Assembly: GCF_001640805.2 (NCBI RefSeq) | Contig: NC_066833.1 | Span: forward strand, 8,132,564 to 8,196,563 | Length of the DNA: 64,000 nt | Reading direction: 5' to 3' | DNA from: Lates calcarifer | Lineage: Eukaryota > Chordata > Actinopteri > Centropomidae | Shown: positions 12,020-21,871 of the stretch, in pieces | How positions within the stretch are numbered: the first letter of the stretch is position 1 | How the letters are laid out: every line of letters starts with the position of its first letter | Position numbers and translations under genes: made by a program | The notes under the pieces: generated by a model | What the model saw: only the letters and a program-made list of their open reading frames with translations | Databases searched by the model: none | What the model was told of the DNA's origin: nothing

Positions 12020-12300
12020 ACCAAACAACACATGACTGACTGAGTGCAATCGCATAATTTGATGGCACTCCATTACTATTCCCAAGGTCTAGCATTCACC
12101 GTTAATATTTGTTAGGCATGGTAAAATAGAGCAATCCTCAGGAGGTGAATAAAGCCTGACACAGTGTGATTGCCAAATGACAAACTTTTGATGGCTCAGA
12201 GAAAAATGAAATTGCCTTCGCTGACATCTTGAAAGATTACTCCGTCCCTCTTCCATCGCACACATCCAAACCCTCGGTTCTCATCCAGCCTCTGTATCTG
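12020..12300. promoter_or_regulatory. Candidate conserved noncoding element
   Basis: Unique sequence with GTGCAATCGCATAATTTGAT, CCGTTAATATTTG and TGATTGCCAAATGACA. These are the mixed homeodomain and CCAAT-type words often seen in vertebrate enhancers. No repeats, frame or splice context. Conservation is untested. Confidence 0.3.
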
Positions 12301-12954
12301 TCACCACACACGGACACACAGAGGAGACAGGAGGAAATAAATATATAAATATTGAAATGAAATCAGAATCAAAACGCAGAGGCGTCGCGATTCCACCTCT
12401 GAGCTCCAGTCTGTGCCAAAGAAATGGATGCCAGGACATTAATTTTAATGATGTCAGGAACCTGGGGGGAGGAGTGGGGTGGGGTGGGGGGGAGTCATCA
12501 GTGGTGGCTGATTACTGCTGTTTGTGTGTCTGTCTGTGTGTTCGTGTGTTTCCACCTCATTTTTACCACCTCACTAAGATCTCATCGCCTCAGACTGCCT
12601 GAGAGGCTGTTTAACTTTCCCTATTTAACCCAGTGCAAGGAGAGACACACATACAGAAATGTACCACTTCATATTACAGAAAAAAGGAAAGTATAAAAAA
12701 GAAGGAAAGTAAAAGAGATAATAAAACAAGTAAATGTCACAGGACTTATAAATCTAACAGATTAGTTGTGTTATTACAATCACTGACTGCCACACCATCC
12801 ATGAGCAGCTTCACTACATACGGATAGATTAATTAACAAATTGTACCGTTGACTCATCGTCCCTACACCAGCTACTGAGCAACAGAGACATGCTACAAGC
12901 ACTTCCACTGTCCTCTGAGCTACCCATAATGCAACTCACGAGTGTCTTACTATG
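12301..12954. other. Noncoding, no gene seen
   Basis: A G-rich patch (12466-12493) and a short TG-rich stretch (12520-12550). The overlapping short frames at 12357-12827 are not credible. Confidence 0.4.
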
Positions 12955-13420
12955 GTGCGTTCCAGTTCTACTCAGAAGTCTGAATTTCTGAGTTCCCAGT
13001 CAGAAGTTTGACCCTGAACGCCTCCTGAAGTCAGAGCAACCCCACCAACCCCGACATCAGAATCCAAGATGGCTGCTCCTCATCAGCAGCAGTGAACTCT
13101 CTGCTAATGTTCCTGTTTATAGCAGCTCAGTCTCATTAGTTTACATGAAGTCAGTCAGACACAGAGAACTGTTCAGGTTTTATCTGTGGACATGTTGCTA
13201 CGCTGTTTGTAGAGCGCTGTTAGCAACTGTTGCTAACAACAGCTAGTCTGAGATACGACTGAATCAGTTCACCTTCATGGTTTATTGTTGCAGGTTTGAA
13301 ATGTGAACGTCTTTTTAACAACAATCTGAAGAGTTTACATTAAAATCTAATGTTAACAGCTGAGGTAAAATCAGTGAGGAACCTCCACTGACTGACGTCC
13401 TTGAATCTGGACCTTCTACA
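12955..13420 (+). repeat. Dispersed repeat B, copy 1
   Basis: It begins GTGCGTTCCAGTT and contains GAATTTCTGAGTTCCCAGTC. A second copy starts at 53851. The two share a 33-base perfect block (13030-13062 and 53942-53974) and a later TTAAAATCTAA-to-AACAGCTGA segment. The second copy lacks about 280 bases between these. This 'gcgttccag' type of repeat is common in percomorph genomes as far as I know; I cannot assign its class. Confidence 0.75.
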
Positions 13421-13679
13421 TGTTTTCCAGTTGTCACAGTGAATGCACCGTCCTCTGTACGGCCGACAGGGATCCTCATATTTTATGGAGTAAAATCAAG
13501 TGGTTGTGAAATAATAACGCAACGTGATCTGTGCTGTAGGAGGTTTATTTGTAATTTATTTCTATAGCCTGTCCGTTGGCAGTAACACAGGGGTTAATTG
13601 GGTGAGTCAGTGAAAAACAGACAAAGTTTTCAAAGTCTGAATATTTACTTGACTAACTCAGTGTATAGATGCATTGTGG
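13421..13679. other. Noncoding spacer
   Basis: No feature seen. Confidence 0.4.
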
Positions 13680-14160
13680 ATGTGTGCAGTGCTCCCTTTC
13701 ATTGCTCCAGGCAGGTACCTGTGTATCGGTTAGAGAAAAAAAGGAAAAATAAATTCTCTTTTGGGTTCAGCAGGTACTGAAATGATTTGATTTCAGGGGC
13801 ATGAAATATTTGCATTTCAACCATGCCTGAACACAGACCTCGACTTAATGTATTCAGTCTCCACTGATCTGGGAAAGCAGCTGCTCCAAACCCAGAATAT
13901 TGAGCGGTTTCACACCAAAGACTAGTCAAATAGGAAGAGTGCATGGAAGCACAGGAGTGATTTCCCTCGCCTCTCTCTCTCTCTCCCGTTGAATGACATT
14001 GTGACAATGCAGCCCTGTTCGTTTGTCTGAGAGTAGACTTGGAGTCGAGGCCATGACAAGTGTCTGTGAGGTAGAGAGAAGATGACAAAGGCAATGAGGG
14101 TGGCACCGGTCGACTGTGGGAATGTTATGTGCGAAAATGGACCATTATTCTTCAAACTTC
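13680..14160. promoter_or_regulatory. Candidate enhancer-like block (octamer, SOX palindrome)
   Basis: Contains the POU octamer ATTTGCAT (13808-13815) and a 13-base perfect palindrome CATTGTGACAATG (13997-14009), which is two inverted SOX-type sites around one base. There are many other AT-rich motifs and no recognisable repeat except a short CT run (13974-13985). A 135-codon minus-strand frame (13699-14106) overlaps it but has no domain. The motif matches are direct; regulatory function is inferred. Confidence 0.35.
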
Positions 14161-14269
14161 AACACAGGTTTGCAGGTTTTTTTAGTTCAGCTACAACTGT
14201 GAGCCAGGTCCAGTGTTATAATCCGGACAGCTGTTAATATCCAGGTAAAATCAGCTTTTGATGAGTTGG

Positions 14270-14530
14270 GATTCAAATCTTCTTTAGGCCAAAGAAATGA
14301 ATGGATGAGCCATTTCCTTGCTCCACTGATTAAAAAGCTTTTTAACAAGACCATCTGAAGTGGCATTAACTGTCATTGACGAGACATTATAGGCAAAGTG
14401 AAGTGCCTCTAGGCCGGCTTTAATAAATGTTAGCTTGTCATGGTCACTAAGAGTGATAAAGATTATAAATTTCCCTTCCTCAATATTGCTTATACCTCCA
14501 TTTGTGCCCTGACAGCACCACACTCCAATC
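14270..14530. promoter_or_regulatory. Candidate conserved noncoding element
   Basis: A repeat-free block with GATTAAAAAGC, GGCTTTAATAAATG and GTGATAAAGATTATAAATTT. A Tc1-like element starts only 74 bases downstream. Conservation is untested. Confidence 0.33.
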
Positions 14531-14603
14531 TGCCAGCCAGTATGCTGCTACATGTCTGCAAAGGTTATTCTCAAGGCTAGTGTACCCCAGGGTTTTAGAT
14601 TTA

Positions 14604-15390
14604 CAGCGGCTTCAGAAAGTATTCAGACCCCCTCAGTTGTTGCACACATTATAGTGCTGCAGATGTAACTTTAAATTGATAAAATCACCATATTTGGCCA
14701 TAAATCTACACTGAATAGATGACAAATGTTTTGGAAATGTATTAAAAAAATCAAAAACTGCTGTGGCATTCTGAATTGTGGTCATGTGCATTGAGATTAT
14801 CCTCGAGATATGTCTACAACTTGACAGGAGACCACCTGTGGCAAACTGAATTGATTGGACATAGTTTGGAAAGGCACACAACTGTGAATAAAAGATCCCA
14901 CAATTCACGGTGCATGTCAGGACTAGAGCCAAGCCATGAAGTCCAAGGAACTCTCTGAAGACCTCTGCAATAAAGTTGCGGTGAAGCATACATCAGGGCA
15001 AGGGTATAAAACCATTTGTACAGCCTTGAGTGTTCCCGGGAGCACAGGAGTACAGAAACTCTCAATAAATGTGAAATGGAAGAAATCTGGATCCTCCAGA
15101 ACTAACCAGGCAAGAAGCGCCTTGGTCAGGGAGGTGCAGAGAGCCCAACAGTGACTCTAACACAGGTTCAGGAATCCTCTGCAGAGATGGTAGAACCTGC
15201 CAGGATGACGACCACTTCAGCAGCACTCCATCAATCATGTCTTTACGTTAGAGTCACTAGACAGCAGCCACTTAAAGTAAAAGGCAAATGACAGCCTGTT
15301 TGGAGTTTTCCAAACGGCATTAAACTGACTCAGAGAGCATGAGGAGACAGATTCTCTGGACTGATGAGACAAAAACTGAACTCTAAACAC
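14604..15390 (+). mobile_element. Tc1-like transposon, 5' part only
   Basis: After a TA target dinucleotide (14602-14603) the sequence starts CAGCGGCTTCAGAAAGTATT, the terminal-repeat type of a Tc1-like family widespread in fish. A leader (CACCTGTGGCAAACTGAATT, ATTGATTGGACATAGTTTGG) and a transposase start follow. Homology stops just past the first catalytic aspartate region (near 15385). The second half of the transposase and the 3' terminal repeat are missing. A degenerate minisatellite begins about 35 bases later. Confidence 0.85.
14936..15385 (+). pseudogene. Tc1-like transposase, N-terminal fossil
   Basis: The transposase of a cut-and-paste Tc1/mariner element. The open part begins MKSKELSEDLCNKVAV with the paired-like helix-turn-helix, then GQGYKTI and WKKSG. 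It reaches a stop at 15152-15154 where the family continues into a threonine-leucine linker. Beyond that stop, recognisable fragments continue with in-frame stops and frame changes: CRDGRTCQDDDHFSS, then a decayed DNA-binding-to-catalytic junction, then LWTDETKTEL, which carries the first aspartate of the DDE triad. The second aspartate and the glutamate are absent. The copy is dead. Assignment rests on family knowledge of fish Tc1 elements. Confidence 0.8.
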
Positions 15391-15419
15391 TATGTCTTGT
15401 TAGTTTTACTTCCATTTCA

Positions 15420-15885
15420 TTCACCACACCAGTACACTACTTAATCTAAATGAGGTTCTATGGGTCCTTTATGAGGTTCTGGTGGTTACTGTGGAGGTTC
15501 AGCGGACCATTCAGGAGGTTTTATGTTCCTGAGGTCCTTTAGGTTGTTCAAGGGACTAAGAAGGTTTAATTGGTCATTGAAAAGGTTCATTGGATGGTTT
15601 TAGGAGGTTTTAGTCGTCATTAAGCATGTTCTGTCAGAGAGGACAGTCTAGAGATATTCTAGGAGTTTCTAAGGAGTCTTTTGGAGGTTCTAATGGTCAC
15701 TGAGAACTACATTGAACATACGTTTTGGAAGTTTTACCAGTCAATGCAGGGTTCTACAGGTCCTCCAGGGTTCTTTTGGGGGTTTTAGTAATCCTTAAGA
15801 GGTCCTTGTAGTTCTTCCGCAGGTTTCTAGTAGGTCTTTAGGGAATTTGAGGGATCTTCTAGGTGGTTAAAGTCCTGTGGGAGAT
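15420..15885 (+). repeat. Degenerate GGTTC-type minisatellite
   Basis: A run of about 465 bases built from diverged units around AGGAGGTTCTAGTGGTCCTT. The words GAGGTT, GGTTCT, GGTCCTT and GGTTTTAG recur roughly every 15 to 35 bases. The strand is strikingly G+T rich. Units are too diverged for a fixed period by eye. There is no frame of note. Confidence 0.7.
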
Positions 15886-16189
15886 TTTGTGGTGATGTGT
15901 TAGTGTTCCCAACCACCGTCAGCAAAACAGCAGATGTCTAGAGACTATAAAGCTACATGTACCTGTCATTAATGATCAATAGAATCTGCCCTCTATAGTA
16001 AAGATGCAGCATAAACACAACATTTGATTGATTATCTGCTTTTGGAATAAAAACACAGTTTGCACTGGATTTTAAGGTGGGTGTATCACCTGAACATGTT
16101 CACATAGGGGCACACAGAGCAGAGGTTGTAAGCGAATGGTAGTTATTTTGCTTAAACATGCAAAATTACTGGTATGGACCTTTAATTTA
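15886..16189. other. Noncoding, no gene seen
   Basis: Ordinary sequence between the minisatellite and the next candidate block. Confidence 0.4.
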
Positions 16190-16740
16190 TAATCACACAT
16201 GCAGGTGTTCCTTTTGTCATGCCTCCCCATTTTGTTCCCTGCTCATTTCAGCATGAAAAAAAATAGCATTTGGCAGAGGAAAACCCAGCAGGGAATAATT
16301 CTACTTTACAGTCATGGCCATGCCCCCATTTTTTTATTCCCTCCTGAGTGTTTTCCTTTTACATTCTGGCAAAGAGCATCTCAATATTTCAACTGTAAAT
16401 AAAGAGCCTGAACAGGACCCAGCAGAGATGAGGCCCAGCCTTTATTCAGACACAGGTCGGACTTGTCTGAGAAAGTCAGCACCCATATTCCTCACCTGCA
16501 GCACAAAGCTGCAGCAACTCTCAGAACAAAAAGCCGACCCCCCACCCCTCTCAGAAGTGTGGCACTGAAAGTGATACAGTGGCAATAAAATCACCAGGGG
16601 GCTGGAGATTTTTTCTCTGTAACCACAAGAAGAAAGAGCACGCTGTCTGATGGTTTCAGGTTTAATGTTAGTGTTGCAGGGCGCAGAGTGGAGAGAGCTT
16701 TTATGTTTATTTTGTCTCATTTTTCCAGCATGCTGGAGTC
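16190..16740. promoter_or_regulatory. Candidate conserved noncoding element
   Basis: A repeat-free stretch rich in pyrimidine runs and words such as TTTCAGCATGAAA and ACAGTCATGGCCATG. Overlapping frames on both strands (16199-16402, 16314-16568, 16442-16720) have no domains. Texture-based, weak call. Confidence 0.22.
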
Positions 16741-17114
16741 TTATTCAGATCGGAGCTGTGAATACAGCTGAGGACTGATTTCAGTTTCCAAGAAGGAAAC
16801 AATCACCAAGTGTGTGCTGTTGCCATGGCATTTATAGTTGTGTAGAAAATTTCCTTAGGTTTTTTGCTGTCATAATTACCCTCCTGCTACACGCCCATGT
16901 TAAAATAAAGAATGGAGACACTGGAGACTGATTTCATAAAATGTCCGACATACTTACATTAACTGTTTTTACAGAGAGAAATGAGCAGAAACGGAATATA
17001 AGTAAGAATATAAGAATGAGCAGTTTAAGGAGAGAGCACATGTCAGCTATTACTGATAGTTTTACAGACTAACAACTAAATACAATATCTTCATACAGCT
17101 GTATAAACAAACCT
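16741..17114. other. Noncoding, no gene seen
   Basis: Includes GTTGCCATGGCATTTATAG (16820-16838). Half of this word resembles an RFX X-box but the second half does not match well. Confidence 0.35.
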
Positions 17115-17278
17115 CTTCAATTGACTGGTCGATGTGGTAGTATTTTGTCACCTGACGGCCACTGTAGACTCTCTGACACGCTTGAAAGGGAACGGGACAG
17201 GTATTCCGTCGGGTGCAATCTGCAATCTTACCACTAGATGTCACTAAATGCTACGCACTGCTCCTTTAAGTATGAGTT
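17115..17278 (+). repeat. Dispersed fish repeat (GACGGCCACTG type)
   Basis: Contains GACGGCCACTGTAGACTCTC, GGTGCAATCTGCAATCTTAC and ACCACTAGATGTCACTAAAT, ending with CTGCTCCTTTAAG. This combination recalls a short interspersed repeat that I know to be frequent in teleost introns. There is only one copy here, so the call rests on memory of the family. Class unknown. Confidence 0.5.
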
Positions 17279-19081
17279 CTGAAGTACTGTTTAACACCTT
17301 CACTGTTTACATTTGTAATGCTTACTCTGCCATTGTACTGATGTGTCGTTAGCATCATGCTAAATGCTGCTTAGCGTCCTGTTAACCAGCCCATCTAGTC
17401 TATTTACTTAGCAGAACAGTTAATAAGTCTGAGTAGAAACAAGAGAAGCAATCACACCACCATCTTAATTTCTTCTCTTCTTCATAAGAAGAAAAATACA
17501 CCCTCTTTTAGCCTGTCACCATATCAAATCCAAAAATACAGACGTCCTTGTTTTTTAATTGGAAACGATTGAATCATCTTCTTTGCCAAGCCCTTCAAAG
17601 CCTTACAAAGCAAACAGTAACATGATTAGTAAATGACAGCTAATTCATCCTTATCTGCTCCAGACAACCTGCTCACTCTGCTGAGTCAACCAGGAGACTC
17701 ACTCTATGTTTTGACTCGTCACAGAGTGAGCGCTGTAGCAAACTAATCTGTCCTGCCTCTGTGGAAAATGATGCAGGACATAACTCACTCCGATGGCGTC
17801 CTGCCTCCCTGAGGTTGACTAATGGCTTTTTCTTGAATGCTGAATCAAAGGAAACAAACTGGGGGCGCAAGTAAACCAGAGACGGGCTTCAGCCAGCCAC
17901 ACTCTCCCTCTGTTTGGATGTTAATTTGTTGTTATTGTGGTGTAGTTCATCCAGCAGCTGCACACAGACAGACACACACAGGTCCTACTATCATTAAATC
18001 AGAAGAAGAGGATATAAAAGCTCGTCTTCACGTCACAGATGAGAGCTTTCATCCATCAGAGTTTTCTTGTTGGGGTTAGAAACATCCACAGGGTAACGAG
18101 TGATGAGCAGCAGATGTGAACTGGGTCTCTATTCCTGATGTTAAGTCATGTTCATCCAAAAAATATGCAATTATCCTCTCCACTATCTGCGCCCCATTAT
18201 CATAATTGCATTTGTGGCTCTTCCCACTGTAATAATTTGGCACAGGTGCAGGGATGATTCACGTGATGCAGGTTTAGACTCAGTCTCACAGCGTTTGCTG
18301 CAGGTTGTAATAATTTAATGATCATTTTAAAAGCACAGTTACAAAGTGCTTGTAACAGTAAAGAAGGTGAAACACTGATGAATGGAATAGAATCTGACAA
18401 AAGCACATTAAAGACAAGAATTTAAACTGACCAGAACAACAGGAGAAGTATAAAGATAAAATCCTGAAGGAAAAAATCAGATTTTTTTCAGTGTGTTTGA
18501 AAACACAGGAACTTTGTCTGTGAAAGCCTGGATCCTCTTTCCTGTCAGAACCTGCTCTGAGCGAAGCTAAATGGACACTGCCTGAGGAAATGGCAGCGAC
18601 TATAACAAATGGATTCTATCAGGACTTCATTTCTTTTCCATTCTCGAGTTCAAACGGCCATTCAAAAACAAAAAGAGACAAAACATCAGACTAAACATCT
18701 AAAGAGTGTGAGTGCATCAAAAACAGGAGTTCAGTGAGAGGTCGGAGTTTATTCAAGTAAAGTGCTCAGACAAAAACTGAAAAAAGCTGACCAGGTGGCA
18801 TTAAAATCTGATGAATTATTGACTTATTACGGAATATTTAACTGTAAAAATAACAGTAAAGAGTGGAGATGCCAGGGCAGAAAAACTTTGCTCAGATATT
18901 TCTCCTCAACAAAAATAAAATAAATTAAAAAGCATAAAATAACTGTATATATCAGATCTGTTTCATAAACTCACAGAGTGAGTTACAGTTGTTATATGAT
19001 CAGTCCAACATTTTTGAACCTGGTTTATTTTAACAAAAGTAACAATAATCTAAAATAAAGTTCTGAAGTTCTGAATCTTAC
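17279..19081. other. Noncoding, no gene seen
   Basis: Includes a GTTAGCATCATGCTAAATGC cluster (17349-17368). The frames at 17673-17870 and 17837-18079 have no recognised features. Nothing else was seen. Confidence 0.45.
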
Positions 19082-19468
19082 TTAAAGGATAACTGATGTT
19101 TTTGAACCTGTTTTTGGGTGTAAATGATTAATATGGACAAAAATCAGTGCAGTATTCCACAATAACAGTGAACCCAGCCACTAAGAACAGCTGCTGTAAT
19201 ATAATCCAATGGACGATCGTCCACGTCAAAGTCCGTCCACTAAAGTTCTTGTTTTTGTCTCTGACAGACTCAGATTGTTCTTCTCAGTGTCTGACAACAT
19301 GATGAGAGAATTCCTACAGAGACAGAGCTTTTTATTAAAGAGGAAGATCCTTTTAGTTTAACCACAAACATCTCTATATATCTCTACCAGACGCCATTGA
19401 TGAAAACAGGGATTTTACTGGGAGCTGCTGGAATACCACTGCCTCCATCTGTTAGTGTGTTTGTGTTA
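19082..19468 (-). repeat. Dispersed repeat A, copy 3 (longest)
   Basis: The reverse complement holds the body seen at 495 and 9424 plus an internal part missing from copy 2. That part contains CTCTGTCTCTGTAGGAATTC and GACAAAAACAAGAACTTTAG, reappears at 60382-60490, and is followed by the 12-base palindrome GGACGATCGTCC (19211-19222). The tail (about 19085-19130) resembles the tails near 9620 and 41950. It starts at AACACAAACACACTAACAGA, exactly as in copy 2. Confidence 0.8.
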
Positions 19469-20693
19469 AATTATTGATGATAAATGATAAGGTGTACCAT
19501 TAACCTGGTGAGACTTTAAGGTTTAGAATTAAACAAACTGTACTTGCTAAAAGCTCTAACTGGGCAGATTTCTCTATGGTGAATAAGTGTCAGACTCTCC
19601 TCATCAGCAGCTGTAACTTCTTGTATCGTCTCGATGTCTGTCTCCACAGTTTAACTGTCCTGAGACTTTTCCAGTCTTGGGGAAATTCCTGTTGATGTTT
19701 CCCACCGTTCCTCAGCAGCCTTAATCCTGGCCCAGCACCACCCCTCCTCTAACACTGACACAAACAGGGTATTCTCATCCACAGCTTTTAATGATGACTG
19801 ACTACAGGTGGTTGGTCCCGGCCCCGGCTGCTGCGCCTCTTAGATCGCAATATATCTGATAGGATTTAGCGGCCGATCCAATAACAGAGGACAGTGAACT
19901 CCGGGTTACACAGAGATTAGAGGCAGTGGTCTGTCCTGTTTTTCCACTGGTTGACCAATCAGAGAGGAGCATGCTGAGACTCCAGTGGACCAGCCTGTTT
20001 CATTACATGGATTTATGGATGGACTGACCCAACGTATCTGCCCCTCTGTGGATTTACATGTGGTCATACTCGTGTGAATGATGGCTGAGCATCAAATCAT
20101 CCTGAACTGGAACAGTGTCTGTGCCAGAGCAGAGCTTCAGCTCTTGTGTTGGTCTTATCCTCCTGAAATTACCATGGAGATTTCAAATTGACCACATGCC
20201 AGCCATGGTTACATAAAGGTTTGAGGGCCTTTGTGTTCCCCTCGGCGGTCCTTTAACATCTATTGTGGGTCTTAGGAGCTCTCAGTGTGAAACTTGGGTA
20301 ATATACTGGGCTTTTTAGATTAGACTGAGGAGAGATTTACCTTCCTTTGCTACAGCAGCTTCTCAGAGCGTTGACCTTGAGTTGATGTATAAGAGAAATA
20401 TGCTCATTACAGCAGAAGCCAGTCTTATTACAGATCTCTGTGCTTCATTCTGTTTCAATTTGTGCTGACTGTCCATCACTCTGCCATCTCCTTCTTTTCC
20501 TGTCTTTTGTGTCTGCCTCTTTCAGTCCTCCCCTGCTAATAAAGAAGACAGGAGCTGGGCAGGTACAGATTAATCTCGCTCCTCTAAACATTTAGAAACA
20601 CAGTTATTATTGTGCTGCCAAACCAGGATTACTCCCAGAGGCTGGGCCCAGCAGGTCCCCTGTCCACACTCAGGGTTTTCTCAGGGGGAGAAG
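19469..20693. other. Noncoding, no gene seen
   Basis: A CpG-containing patch at about 19818-19900 (GGTCCCGGCCCCGGCTGC, GCGGCCGATCC) is the only departure from ordinary sequence. Confidence 0.4.
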
Positions 20694-21758
20694 ATGCTGC
20701 TGTCTGGCTCTGGTGTGGAGGAGATGGAAATGTCCTGCCAGCTCGTCTGGAGAGACTCCTCCACAGGACAAATGCCACAGCAGGGCAGTTCTCAGTGTGA
20801 CAGGGCAAACAGGGGGCAGAGTCTCCACGGGGAGGGGCCAGTGGGCGAGGAGGTGGCCGAGGAGGCGCTGCAGGTTATGTTCAGGTCATCTCGACACACT
20901 GAGCCTAATGTAGACCTGACTGTCAACAGACAACCTCTGTCCAAAGAAACATATATACAGCTGTATATAAAGGCTACGATGAAGAACTTAAGGTAATGTT
21001 TCTCGGTCTAAAGCTCAGTCAAAGCTTCACTGATTCATACTTTCTGTCTGACAGACACATCTGCAGCAGAGACACCTGCAGCGAACACAAACCACTGCAC
21101 CACAGTTAGCATGGCAAACTAGCTGCTAGCTGTGGCTAATTAGAGGCTAAGCTAACGGCACAGCAACAGGCTACATGCTAACAATAAGAATGTGTCTGAA
21201 GTCTGACATGATGTGAACACAGTGATGAGATGTATTAATGAGATCATTCAGTGCAGGCTGGTTAAGGTTCGATCGTCCTGAGAGAATAACCTCAGAGAGG
21301 CTTTGTTTGTTATGGAAGTATGGTGATGCACCAGTGTTGGTATTTATACTGTGTGTGCTCTCTGGAGGGTAATGTCTTCCTCAGCACTTTATCTTTTATT
21401 AAGATATCACAGTGGGAAGAAATGCCTAAGAAAAAGTCTGGGAAAGGTCAAGTGCCTGGGAGGGACAGAGGGAGAGTATTTTTCATCCATGATTGATGAT
21501 GATCTGCCTCAGAGTTGCTCGCTGTGTGGAACAGACACTCAGAGGTCAACACACACACCAGTGTCCACAGCTGTCCTTCATTCCTCTGGACCATCACACA
21601 CACACCTGTCAGTGAGCAACAGAGCCCAGCCCTTCACCCTGACCTTTGACCTGAGCTCTGACCTGAACACTGACCTGAACCCTGGCCTATTTACCTGTGG
21701 GATCCAGCATGCAGACCCTACAGATACAGTAAAACAATCTGTAACCATGACAATGTGA
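20694..21758 (+). other. Weak two-exon gene candidate
   Basis: A frame from ATG 20694 stays open to a possible donor at 20991 (AACTTAAG followed by GTAATG). A second frame opens at a possible acceptor, GATATCACAG (ending 21412), and runs to a stop at 21756-21758. The phases fit: the donor leaves two bases and the acceptor supplies one, giving a serine codon, after which the frame stays open for over 110 codons. The predicted protein would hold ETYIQLYIKATMKN before the junction and MIDDDLPQSCSLCG after it. No family is recognised and low-complexity DL repeats follow. Both frames are within the chance range for 64 kb. Confidence 0.12.
21640..21688 (+). repeat. 12-bp tandem array of TGACCT words
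   Basis: TGACCT occurs at 21640, 21647, 21659 and 21671, with TGGCCT at 21683. From 21647 on the spacing is exactly 12 bases (TGACCTGAGCTC, TGACCTGAACAC, TGACCTGAACCC). The first two words are one base apart, which is the DR1 arrangement of nuclear-receptor half-sites. Confidence 0.85.
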
Positions 21759-21859
21759 TTTCAGAGAGTTTTATCTCATAACAAAGACTGAAATCTGAAG
21801 AGTTCAGAGCTGCTGGCTGAGTTATGTCCACATAAAAATGGCAGTGGATTCAGAGGATT

Positions 21860-21871
21860 GGGGGGGGGGGG
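21860..21871. repeat. Poly-G run
   Basis: Twelve consecutive G. Confidence 0.95.

Noticed and set aside
13699..14106. 135-codon minus-strand open frame
   Set aside because: No domain, no credible start or splice context, and within the chance length range. The underlying DNA looks regulatory.
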